Part shown: piece after piece, positions 1-8,334 of the stretch
Position numbering within the stretch: position 1 is the stretch's first letter
How the letters are laid out: the number at the start of each line of letters is the position of its first letter
Origin: Echinostoma caproni
Taxonomy: Eukaryota > Platyhelminthes > Trematoda > Plagiorchiida > Echinostomatidae
Reading direction: 5' to 3'
Assembly (NCBI GenBank): GCA_900618425.1
Contig: UZAN01045918.1
Coordinates: 19,802-30,811 of the forward strand
DNA length: 11,010 nucleotides
Program-made: the position numbers and the translations under genes
Notes under the pieces: generated by a model
What the model was told of the DNA's origin: nothing
The model's input: the letters and a program-made list of their open reading frames with translations, nothing else
Database searches by the model: none

Positions 1-75
1 GTGGCGCTGCGCAATATTTGTTACGATGTTTGTCTTCTTCCTGCTGCGGTTGAATCCAGCAGCAACTGCCTTCTC

Positions 76-493
76 TCAGGTCATTTCAAGAGCGCGAGAG
101 AGAATAGTCTTCCGGCGAGTAGTCAGGTGGATCGTGAAGCGGGCGCGTACAAGGGTATGATACGTGCCGTTCCTGTTTTCAGTTTCTGCGTTGGGATAGA
201 AACGGCAGTCTTCTATCAAACTTGCCCAGCGAGCACGTACCAAAATATACTCAATGTGGTATGCCGTTCGACCATAGTTTGAGTAATACGAAAACAGGTG
301 TTTCCTAGGGTGCTGAAAGCGAGTATTGGCCACGACCAGTCGGTTAAAGTCAGCAAATGTAGTTAGACGTTCCTCATTTTTAAAAGGTTGACGAAGTTTG
401 ATTTTTCTCAGAACATTCCGAGTAGACTCGTCTGATGGACTAGTCTCCTGCGATAGCGAGAATGTCGCCTTTCCAACTGCTCTCAAACAGCTT
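76..493 (-). mobile_element. RTE-type LINE endonuclease fragment, degenerate
   Basis: On the minus strand, the ORF at 76-486 reads like the C-terminal half of the apurinic-like endonuclease of RTE-clade non-LTR retrotransposons. In order it shows NEERLTTFADFNRLVVANT, FQHPRKHLFSYYSNYGRT, HIEYILVRARWASLIEDCR and HTLVRARFTIHL. The family normally has the order ENGERL, NT-F-H, GRT-QIDYI, RW-S-I-D-R and SDH-LV. Here the catalytic Asp of the QIDYI block reads Glu (HIEYI) and the SDH block reads TYH, so the enzyme is dead. Upstream, in a second frame (440-493), GDILAIAGD followed by TAG matches the Mg-binding AGD-N block, so at least one frameshift and one stop break the gene. The reverse transcriptase would lie beyond the left edge. 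The frame stops at 76 and I cannot follow homology from there to position 1. Family assignment is from motif order. Confidence 0.78.
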
Positions 494-1506
494 CTATGAT
501 GTTTGCGCCATTCTAAGAAAATTCTGCAGCATAATCTACCTGGAGTGCTAGAAACACCACTTGATCACGGAAGGGAATCACACCACAAGACAGTGCAATG
601 CCGTACATACACAAACGGACTACACAAGCCTAAAAACGGGAAGAAACAATAACAGTTTCGTTTCATGTTCCAGCTGTGAAATGAATAACGTCTGTTTCCG
701 CACTTAAAAAAAGTCGAAGAAACGCAACAGAGGTCACTGGTAAAGCCTTCCGCAATTCAACAGTCTCTTGAAAGTGAAGTTGGCGTTTGAAAATCTAACT
801 CTAAAATGAAAACAAATCATCAATGGGTTCACGAAACCAGGACTTTCTTCAACCAGGCATTTGAAATGGTTGATATACTTTGATCATCGTTTTAAAACAA
901 ATGTATTCACATTAATAACGTCCTTTGGTTGACGTCCGGTTTGTGTTGTATCGTGAATACTGTGGAATATTAAATGAACTGAAAGGACTAGTTGAAGACA
1001 ATTTTTGTTTGTTTATATACACATGGTTCCTTATATCGCTCATGGACTTCCGCGCATCGAAAACCATGTTTTTAAGAAGTCAATCAAATAAACTGGTGTT
1101 ATAAATGAACATGCGTTTGCTTTTCCAAGACTCGAGGGAAACCATGCTATCGGATTGGAATGTTTGCAAACGATTCGTGGTGATATGTTTAAGGTGTGAT
1201 GCCTGCGTTCTGCTAGCAGAGATAGGTTGTACTACATTGTGTGCAATTCAAATGAAAGACGGTCTCATCAATTTTCTGATGAGCGAGTGGGCAGTATGCA
1301 TAAATATGTTCTGCCCGTATGGTCGATCCCCAGTGAGGTCCATGGACTCAAACTGCTGACGAAAACCAACCCGGTTGCAAAATCGGTGCAGAGTTTCCTG
1401 GCTTTTAAGTTTGTGCTTCGCTTGCTGTTTGCACAATGAACTCGACCATATAAACACAATGAATTTGTTGAATCCGATTCGATCGCTAACGAGATTGGGT
1501 ATCTCC
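494..1506. other. Gene-free stretch, no supported coding content
   Basis: Several overlapping short ORFs lie at 1105-1526 on both strands. None has a recognisable domain, and none pairs with convincing splice signals in a consistent phase. A small perfect hairpin (7-bp arms, 6-nt loop) sits at 1264-1283. This is probably intergenic DNA or very old repeat; the upstream part of the RTE element could not be followed beyond 493. Confidence 0.5.
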
Positions 1507-1665
1507 ATTTGATTTGCGTCATTCACCCCTTTTTAGACTGAGTGACTGAGTTGACCCAAAGACACCCAAAGATACGCGTACATTTTCAAAGGAATATTCC
1601 AGTATCATTTAATTTGTGTTATTCAATTTTTTCTGATTAAGTGACCGAGTTTACCCAGTGAACGT
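1507..1665. repeat. Degenerate tandem duplication, 100-bp period
   Basis: A block starting ATTTGATTTGCGTCATTCA at 1507 recurs as ATTTAATTTGTGTTATTCA at 1607, exactly 100 bp later. Both are followed by a matching AGTGAC-GAGTT-ACCCA tract, shifted by one base. The aligned halves look roughly three-quarters identical by eye over about 55 bp. A weaker third echo may start near 1404. It lies about 230 bp upstream of the start codon of the small membrane-protein gene, so it could be upstream regulatory sequence or an old satellite remnant. Confidence 0.6.
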
Positions 1666-1895
1666 TTTCATCAAGGCGACTCCCTCTGTGACCCTTATAA
1701 CCATAGCCGCATAGGCTTTTGCTTCCCCCCACTCCACACTCTCCCGTAATGCAATCCACTTGGCATGCGCTGATCCGCTGGTCAACAAAAGAAAGCACGA
1801 GCACACATATTCATTGTTCGTCCCTTAGTGGATGTGTTTTGATTCCGCACTTTTGATCGCCTAAGTGTCAGCCATCGGACACAACAGCAGGTAAG

Positions 1896-2208
1896 ATGTC
1901 CACAAAGATCAGTCCGACCGTTGACCTTGATCGAATTGGATGTAAGTGCAGTCGTTGAACGTTGAATGCTCTGATAGCCATTGGGGACTGTTTTTCATAC
2001 AACATTACGCTTTTGAACGTGGTATGTTGTAATAATTGTAGATCCCAAATTTGTCAAGGAGGAACTGACATCTGATTATGCTTTGACAGTGCATGGACAA
2101 CATAGATTACGGTTCGATGTTTTGACTTATTTTACATTAACCATTCTTGGTTCTTTCACACTATTGTCTTTCAAGAGAATCTCGCCTACTATGTGGACTT
2201 CAGCCTAG
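1896..2208 (+). CDS. Small single-span membrane protein, two exons (tentatively COX7A-like)
   Basis: Exon 1 is 1896-1941: 15 codons plus one base, then donor GTAAGT at 1942. The intron is 1942-2041 (100 bp), ending in AATTGTAG. Exon 2 is 2042-2208, ending in TAG. The phase-1 junction reads through to give 70 residues. ATG 1896 is the first ATG after an in-frame TGA about 13 codons upstream and has A at -3. The protein has a charged N-terminus (YPKFVKEELTSDY), then VHGQHR, then one hydrophobic segment, FDVLTYFTLTILGSFTLLSF, at about residues 40-59, and a short basic tail. The order F-D-VH-x-LT-G-S followed by a single membrane span, with the overall length, resembles cytochrome c oxidase subunit 7A of the mitochondrial inner membrane. 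The loop is about two residues short and the similarity is weak. The gene structure is well supported; the family is a guess (about 0.3). A polyadenylation signal follows 100 bp after the stop. Confidence 0.75.
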
Positions 2209-2615
2209 GCGCGTCACCCCATCGTCAGGAAGGATTTCCAGTGTAAAATCCCTATTAAAGGAATCAGATTCAAATATTGTACAGAAAGCTCCTATTAGGA
2301 ATGAATTAATAAATTGAATTAAACTGTTCCGAACTTACCAATTTCATGTTCACATTGTCGTCTGATCAAATGTCGCTCCCTTTGGATACGTTGTATCCAG
2401 GTGTTGCTAGCGTTTTTCATATACATTCCATCAGATTTCTTCCAATTTGAAATGGGTGTTTCCCCTAACAAGCAACATTCCGCAAGGCATATACCTGAAT
2501 TAACTTCCCTTGGTGAGTTGGATCGCAAAATTGATTTTCTATCGAGCAGGTTGCCAATTTTGGATGTGCATAAATGCAAATGTAGAACGCGTAATGTATA
2601 ATGCATAACGCTCAT
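2200..2615 (-). CDS. Small basic protein of unknown function, overlaps the convergent neighbour
   Basis: Read on the minus strand, ATG is at 2615-2613, with an in-frame TAA three codons upstream and A at -3. The frame is open to donor GTAAGT at 2338-2333. The intron is 2292-2338 (47 bp), ending in TTCATTCCTAATAG. The last exon, 2200-2291, continues in phase for 30 codons to TGA at 2202-2200. A second candidate intron, 2465-2494 (30 bp, GTATAT to TTAG), is a multiple of three and free of stops, so it may be spliced or retained. The product is 112 residues if it is spliced and 122 if retained. The middle, SNWKKSDGMYMKN then TWIQRIQRERHLIRRQCEHE, looks like a basic amphipathic helix; the tail has FESDSFNRDF and is acidic. 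There is no signal peptide or membrane span. I do not recognise the family. The openness of the last exon is not a shadow of the neighbour, because only 9 bp of the coding regions overlap. The start could be further upstream through an exon I missed. Confidence 0.62.
2308..2313 (+). terminator. AATAAA polyadenylation signal of the small membrane-protein gene
   Basis: A canonical AATAAA lies 100 bp after the TAG at 2206-2208 on the same strand, giving a compact 3' UTR. It falls inside the predicted 47-bp intron (2292-2338) of the convergent minus-strand gene. Confidence 0.7.
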
Positions 2616-3541
2616 TATTATTTAAATGTCAAAAATACGAGGTTATTATTCTTGGTATTGTTTTATTGATGTGTTGGAAAGGCCCAAATTTTTCATCCAA
2701 TTTGCTGACGTGTTGGCAAGAAAGTCGCATCACACTCCAGAACTCTGTGATTATTACACTATTATTTTATTGGTTACATAAGCTTTGGTGAACTATTTCG
2801 TTCAGTGAGTTTCTTCTCTGTTTCTGGAATGCAAAAAGCGTTATTCGTGTTTATGTAATACGTAAACTTCATTTCATATAACATAAAACGATCAAGTTGT
2901 CTAAGAATTCTCTACAATTCGTAACACACTGTAGACTGTCATTGACGAGATGTGTAATTAGTTGTACCATTAAGAACCATTGGGGTTGAACTTTGAAAAA
3001 TCGTTTGAAGTAGAACACAGCGCGGAAGAGTTGATTGAAATTGACATCAATCATTATAATTCTTCATGCAACAGACGTGTGTAGCTGTGCTGTATTCTTC
3101 AAAGAGCTGGTTGAGTGTCCACAAATCTCGCAACAATAGAAACGCAGTTAAGTCGCTAGGTCCACCGCGGGCTGATGGAACTCATATTTGCATGCACAAA
3201 TGACCACAAGGAGCAGCTTGCTTCTAAAACTTTTGCAGTGAGGATTAGATTGTGAGTGAATTATTGAAAGCTTTGGTGTTACCTATTTTTGATAGAATCA
3301 GGTGTACATAAAATACTGAGGACTAGGCAATTCCAAACAAATTACGAAAGAATAATTCTGGTTTGACAAAATACCGGTAAAACATATTGTTCCAGATGAT
3401 TTTTTCAACGCCTTTATATGCTTTATCCAGTAACGGCTACTCAGATGTTTGTGAACAGTGTTTATCCCAATGTGACGTCAAATTTCAGGGAGATCTCGAC
3501 ACAAATGAAGAGTATTAGCTAGGTTCTACTGAGTCTAATCT
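2616..3541. other. Gene-free stretch, no supported coding content
   Basis: This is AT-rich DNA with short ORFs only. A 36-codon open tract rich in Glu at 2974-3084 (plus) has two in-frame stops just upstream and no recognisable domain. I see no transposon motif, RNA gene or clear exon with paired splice sites. Confidence 0.45.
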
Positions 3542-3563
3542 GAATTCTCATCTGCGAGAATTC
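3542..3563. repeat. Perfect 8-bp inverted repeat (hairpin)
   Basis: GAATTCTC at 3542-3549 and GAGAATTC at 3556-3563 are exact reverse complements separated by ATCTGC. Three bases further on, at 3566, is a strong donor-like GTAAGT. No poly-T follows, so it is not a simple pol III or bacterial-style terminator. Confidence 0.7.
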
Positions 3564-3571
3564 GTGTAAGT

Positions 3572-4149
3572 AATAATCGCTGAAACTGATAAAAATGTAT
3601 CGTTCTTGGTTGCTTCATTTTCCACCTAGTGTGCATTTATCTGTACGAAAACACGTTGAAACGAATTTAATTACCGTCATGTGTTTTTGAAATCGCATGA
3701 GATGAAACAAAACATCTTCGATGCAAACAGTTATCTGGTTCAATGCTTAGCTTATCGAGTGCAAGACCGAAATTATAGAGGCTTGTTTTTAATTTTTGAA
3801 GTACAGGTAATTCTCTTTTTGCATAATCAATGCCAAAGTAGTCAAATTAGGATCTCTACTACGAGCACCGATTCAAGAACAAAGAGAAACCGGTTGCCGA
3901 AACAAGGCAAACCAAATAACAATCTGAAAATCTGTATGCCCTCGAAAAACATTGACTCGTGGCTATAATCGTAAATGAAGAAATCAGCTTATATGACCCG
4001 GTCTTCCTCTCATTCCTAAAACATATCATTCTGCTTTTTCATGATATATAACTCCGTTGCAAAAAGTACGGTCAATTGACCACACTCAGCCAAAATCTCC
4101 TTTCCAGTTTGCCGAATTCAGTATTGACACAATTTATCGCATGGCATAA
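3572..4149. other. Gene-free stretch with one unassigned ORF
   Basis: A 95-codon ORF lies at 3681-3968 (plus). Its second half is Lys/Asn/Arg-rich (TKRNRLPKQGKPNNNLK). It resembles no family I know, and its splice context is poor: the CAG|GTAATT donor at its middle would need a 41-bp intron with no good acceptor. It is likely chance. Confidence 0.35.
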
Positions 4150-4553
4150 TTAGCTTTCTTGGGTGAAACTCATGAATCTCTCAGTTGAGACGTGTCTTGG
4201 TTCGCAAAAGCATCTGACCTTTCCCCACCTGGGTGACACGTCCTGTTCTCTCTTGGTTTTCAGACCCGGACAAGGCAATTGGAGCGCCTGCACCAGTCGC
4301 TTTTGGGCACACAGGTTGGGGCCTAGTAAGCGAATGACAATCGCTTGGCCATGACCTGTGTCCCAACTCGGGATACGACAAACAACATCGAAAGCTTTCT
4401 CCGGTTCGATCTCGTGCCCGGTATCGACGGAACGCCCCACGATCGCGCTTGAGATACAGCCAGTCTTCCCCTGACTGTCAGTCAGAACATCGGTGGACTT
4501 TGGAGCACGATCAAAGCATAAATGATAAATCTCATCTACCTTGGCTGTCTTGC
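4150..4553 (-). other. GC-richer open block, unassigned ORF (old repeat or exon)
   Basis: The minus strand is open stop to stop for about 134 codons, and the block is visibly richer in G and C than its surroundings. It contains an echoed DTGHE / DTGHG motif around AFDVVCRIPSW, then RLLGPNLCAQKR and SPRWGKVRCFCEPRH. There is no ATG-led start with good context and no strong splice pair on this strand. On the plus strand a very good acceptor, CTCTCTTGGTTTTCAG, ends at about 4262 and is followed by a 17-codon frame (TRTRQLERLHQSLLGTQ) and CAG|GTTGGG. I cannot tell whether this is a remnant of a transposon ORF, a real exon, or an internal exon of a plus-strand gene. Confidence 0.3.
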
Positions 4554-5354
4554 TTTACTTCCTATTAGCCACTCATCTGAATGCCCAATACGACAGAGCA
4601 CACCAAACTAACAAACGTTAGATTGCCAAAAGCTTCATGAATGCACGTTAGGATACGTGGATAGTTATATACAGAGTGATGGTAAAGGAATCAATTAAGG
4701 GCGCATTCGCAATTTTTCCCGCGAAATGATAATCGAGGGCATGTGGAAAGACGTAAGCGATATTATTGAGAAATCCAATGGTGCACACTCATTATCTGCA
4801 ACGTCGTTATGAGCGATGAGGAGAACATTTTGAAGCTCGGTTCAACTGGCCGCATTGACAAAATATATCATAAACCCTACTCTCTGTCGATATCAGCACT
4901 CCATCTCAAATGCACGTTTCCCGGAAAATAAATTACATAAAACGTGTAAGACTTTCGACTCAAATGGTTTGTCCTTATCTGCTGTTAGGTTGACAAGCTG
5001 AGTCCTGATTTTTGAGTTTACGACACTATTTCAAAACCATAAAGGAGTTATTTTGATCAAGATTGTCTCTGAAATTCTCGCTAGCAGCATACTCCGTCAA
5101 ATTCATGCAAATTTAAGCAATTCACGCATAAAATCCAGGCTGGCTGCTAACCCAGTTGAGGCTGTACATATCCTAATATCATCTTTCCGTGAAATAACAG
5201 AACACCACCACTTCCTAATAAACCCACCGTGTGTGTCTTACTTAATCAGAGAGTAGTTTCCAACTCAGTTGATAGTACTTTACTCTGGCTCTCCCTTCAA
5301 AGAAGGGTGTTTCCCAGAATTATGTTTCAATATTGTTATCCTTTACACAAATAG
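4554..5354. other. Gene-free stretch, possible upstream intron of the 5355-5782 gene
   Basis: The longest open frame is plus-strand 5005-5256, with no domain, no signal peptide and no clear donor. A donor-like GAC|GTAAGC at 4749-4754 follows a short open tract but has no good acceptor before it. If the gene with terminal exons at 5355-5782 extends leftwards, its earlier exons should be here or beyond. Confidence 0.35.
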
Positions 5355-5480
5355 CCGAGGATGAGTCGGAGCGTACGTCACCTTTCGACCTAGTTCCATG
5401 CAAATTGGTGTTCTTCAGAGTGACAATCTTTCTTGATTTCTCTTTAAAACCGGTCCATATATATATATACATATATATAC

Positions 5481-5512
<32 letters not shown>

Positions 5513-5782
5513 GTTTGACTGCTTTATTCAGGATAGTGGCATTAATTTGCAGAGGACGTTGTACTGACAACAGATGCAGATACGTCGGTAGGTTTCCTGA
5601 GTAGCTTGTGTTTTAGAGTAGATACGGTTGTCATTCGTTTTGCTTCATCAATATGTTATTTCTGCCTACAGATGGGAGTTGGTCCAGTTCCCAACTACAC
5701 TCCAACCGGCGATATCATGGATGAAATAGATAATTTCCTGATACGAGAAATTGTACCGTGTCCTGTAAACCACTTGATTTGA
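5355..5782 (+). CDS. 3' end of a multi-exon gene, unknown product (partial)
   Basis: The terminal exon 5672-5782 follows TTTCTGCCTACAG and is open only in phase 0 for 36 codons (MGVGPVPNYTPTGDIMDEI, then DNFLIREIVPCPVNHLI), ending in TGA. Its 5' neighbour, 5553-5587 (35 bp, acceptor ATTAATTTGCAG, donor GTAGGT), ends in phase 0 and adds DVVLTTDADTS. The intron between them is 84 bp. Further upstream, an 18-bp candidate microexon at 5355-5372 (acceptor AAATAG, donor GTACGT) starts and ends in phase 1 and would contribute EDESE, joining in frame as EDESEQDVV. AATAAA follows 46 bp after the stop. The C-terminal region is acidic, with no membrane span. I do not recognise the family and could not find the 5' exons. 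The two last exons are fairly secure; the microexon is tentative. Alternatively, ATG 5672 could itself be a start after a trans-splice acceptor, giving a 36-residue peptide. Confidence 0.55.
5456..5513. repeat. AT microsatellite with 10-bp CATATATATA units
   Basis: Alternating TA is interrupted by C every 10 bases (5470, 5480, 5490), then runs as pure TA to ATATATG. It lies within the putative 180-bp intron between the microexon and the 35-bp exon of the partial gene. Confidence 0.95.
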
Positions 5783-5828
5783 CAGGCATCAACTCATTCA
5801 TATAAACATTTATAGTTTTATAAACATA

Positions 5829-5834
5829 AATAAA
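5829..5834 (+). terminator. AATAAA polyadenylation signal of the partial gene
   Basis: A canonical AATAAA in an AT-rich context lies 46 bp after the TGA at 5780-5782, which supports 5672-5782 as a true terminal exon. Confidence 0.7.
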
Positions 5835-7570
5835 CTCTGAAACTTCTCTGCATCCAAAATTGTTTTGATTTTGACTTGAACTTTCCAAATATTAAAATAT
5901 CTTTCTTAAAATGTCGGTTGGCACTAAATGGAGTAGTGCAACAGGATTTGGAGAATATTAAAATGACCGACATTTCTCTGAATAAACGGTCTTCACTCGC
6001 AAATGTCGATAGACATGCATGGCAATATAAACTAAATTATATTTCCAAATTAAGGTTGCTGTTGCACGAGTTGTATCACTAACTGCATAATCTTATGTTT
6101 CCGAAAGATGTTCATGCGTATCCCGGTATTCCCCCTTTGTGGGAATGAAATGAGTTGGAAGTGGAAGTGTAGCAAACCAAATTCAATCCCCCTGGCTTAC
6201 GATCTAGTGTGCACCTAAAGCTCGATAAGTATTTTAGCATCACGTGTGAACACATAACACACATAACAGCCCTTTCTTCGGATAAACGTATTTATATGCC
6301 GGTGATTATCCCTCGCGAAATGGTACCCATTGGAACAAGTGTACACAAACACAGCCCCATAACTTTTCGAAATTCACCAGACTCTAGAAATTAATTATGA
6401 AATTCGAAATTCTTTGTCACGACACATCACCGATCAAAAATAAAAATAGTTCAAACAAAATATCGCCATTTGAAGTGCGTTCATGCAACACATCTTAATG
6501 GAATCATAATTTTACAACAGTTTTTGTGCACTCTACGAATGGTCCATTATTTCACGTTTGAATGAAACCCTATGGCGAATACACTGCAATAGCGACTGAC
6601 TTAAAACGGTTAGTTGCTTGTATCATTTAATGTTTTACTTGTTACCCTTTTTTAGTTTAATGGAGCTGAAACACGTTCCTACATTTTCAAATTATTTTTG
6701 TAATATATTTCACTTGTATCATTTGAAATCTACATTAGATGAATAATAGACTAGATTATAAACCAGAAGTTTCCATACGACACGCACACACAGGTATCAG
6801 CGAGAGCCAGGCTGTGGAGTTATGACTTGAACCCCAGTATTTCTGCGGTTCATTTTTACCATGAAATACCCATTTCATTGTTTGAATATATTTCAACTAT
6901 ACCCGATTGTTATCAAGAATTTCGAGTATCATTCCCATTGAGTTTGATCAATCCCAATCGGAGGTTACGTTCGATAACAATACCGATATCCAAAAATCTT
7001 TCCTTGCGATACGGGAGCAGTTTCATGATTACATGTAACCGTTTCTTCTTGACGATCTGCAGTCTAATTATGGAGAGAGATTGGTATTGGGCTGCAGGAA
7101 CGAATACAAGGGTAAAAAGGTAGCAGTTTGTCGAAAGGATGTGTTGAGAGATTGGGATCGTTTATTTGTACAACCCATACCATATTGCAATTATTTTCAT
7201 TTACATAAGAACCGTCGGATATTTTCTATTATTCTGAAATATAAAAAAAGTGTTGAATTATTCGTTTTGACCATGCAAACGAAATATATGAATACATATG
7301 ATAAAATATCAATCGACCAAATTAACTACATTTTACAACTTACTATGAACTGTGATTGATGAGAGGTGAAACAAGTCCAACAATTAGGAACACCGGAGGA
7401 TTGGGAGTTGATACACCGTCTGGAATGGAATAGAGAGGTCAGAATCGAATGTTAAAAGATACATTCAGTAGGATCGGGAGAAACGCGATAACAACTGAGA
7501 TGCATTCTTTCAAGACATTGTAAGCCTTCTTTTTTGGGTGATACGCACAACTCATTCGCTGTCATCCAGT
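5835..7570. other. Gene-free stretch with unassigned short ORFs
   Basis: Open frames at 5876-6082, 6209-6394, 6827-7123 and 7081-7359 (plus) are 61 to 98 codons. They have AT-driven composition, no domains, and no phase-consistent splice signals that I can see. A short pair, AAATGTCGGT at about 5909 and ACCGACATTT at about 5965, is inverted. On the minus strand AATAAA occurs at 7166-7161 and could be the polyadenylation signal of the mucin-like gene, about 430 bp after its stop. Confidence 0.4.
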
Positions 7571-7576
7571 ACTCAC

Positions 7577-8326
7577 CTAATACGTAGTATACAATTAGGT
7601 CGTTTGATCCGGCGGTTTCGGAATTGTCCCTGGCACAGAGCTGAGAGCAGCTTTTCTTTCATTTGGTGGTTCACCTTGGTCACCATGTTTTGCTTGCCCG
7701 TTATTTTGTGTACCAGTCCCCGATAGTTGGCTCTCTTCACCAGCCGCTGCTGTTACCAGTGCACTTGGATTTGCAGGCGGGTTTTTCTGCGCCGGTGATG
7801 GCTTAGCTGGAGTTGGATCTGTCGGTTTTGTGGTCGGGTCTGTTACTGCATCAGTTGGTTGTGTCGTTGCCTCTGGACTGGTCATGTCGGAATCTGCACT
7901 CACCTCAATCAGTGAGCTGGATGAAAACTGGTTTGTTGCACCTGATGGACACAGTGTTTCCGATTTTCCGTCACTGGACACCTTCACACATTTGCTTCCA
8001 CTCGTCGTCTGTAAACAAATGAATAAATTCGGAAACATATATCCTCTGGTCCAATTTTACCGTTCCAAATAGACTTAGGTATTTTGTGTTTACTTACAAT
8101 AACGTACACCACCGCTTTACCGGAATCCGCTTTGACGCGTTACTGACAACCGGTGCCATTGCCTAATATAGTGAACATCTATACTTCATTCGATGCGACA
8201 ACTTCTTCACAACCCTGTGCATTCTGTGCTGGTTATCGAAGATGTTTCAGGGGGGCTGGATTACTTACCAACGATATCGTTAACACACACCGTGATCAAC
8301 AATATTTTCACGATATTTGATTTCAT
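7577..8326 (-). CDS. Secreted mucin-like Pro/Thr/Ser-rich protein, three exons, with in-frame stop in exon 2
   Basis: Minus strand. Exon 1, 8269-8326, starts at the first ATG after an in-frame TAA 27 bp upstream (A at -3) and encodes a signal-peptide-like MKSNIVKILLITVCVNDIV plus one base; donor GTAAGT. The intron is 106 bp. Exon 2, 8098-8162 (acceptor CACTATATTAG, donor GTAAGT), gives GNGTGCQ, then TAA at 8142-8140, then RVKADSGKAVVYVI. The second intron is 89 bp (8009-8097), ending TTTGTTTACAG. Exon 3, 7577-8008, encodes 137 residues and TAA at 7597-7595. It starts TTSGSKCVKVSSDGKSETLC, followed by a Ser run, a Thr/Pro block with repeated PTD, and a Gly/Gln/Pro-rich tail without a membrane anchor. 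Such composition suits O-glycosylated secreted surface or glandular proteins. All phases agree (1, then 0). A weaker acceptor at 8131-8130 would also keep phase and skip the TAA. Status is therefore a null allele, a sequence error, or alternative acceptor use. There is no family name I can give. Confidence 0.72.
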
Positions 8327-8334
8327 CTTTTGTG

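Noticed and set aside
1264..1290. CTGATGAG after a hairpin, suggesting a hammerhead ribozyme
   Set aside because: The GAAA core element and the remaining stems are absent downstream.
1886..1900. CAG|GTAAG donor immediately before the start ATG at 1896
   Set aside because: The downstream exon with its own GTAAGT, phase-matched acceptor and polyadenylation signal makes the ATG reading far more coherent. It could at most be an alternative donor.
2401..2601. Plus-strand 66-codon ORF with a coil-like ELTSLGELDRKIDFLSSRL
   Set aside because: It is antisense to the minus-strand gene, which has phase-consistent splicing and a terminal exon; the plus frame has neither.
2941..3084. Plus-strand Glu-rich tract (EPLGLNFEKSFEVEHSAEEL)
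   Set aside because: It has only 36 uninterrupted codons, two in-frame stops just before it, no splice sites and no known domain.
4286..4340. Plus-strand frame reading AFGHTGWG, similar to a beta-lactamase-fold serine hydrolase motif
   Set aside because: The frame stops soon afterwards, the following residues do not fit that family, and no Ser-x-x-Lys motif is seen.
7538..8072. Plus-strand ORFs across the mucin-like gene
   Set aside because: These are shadows of the minus-strand exon 3, which carries the signal-peptide, splice and composition evidence.
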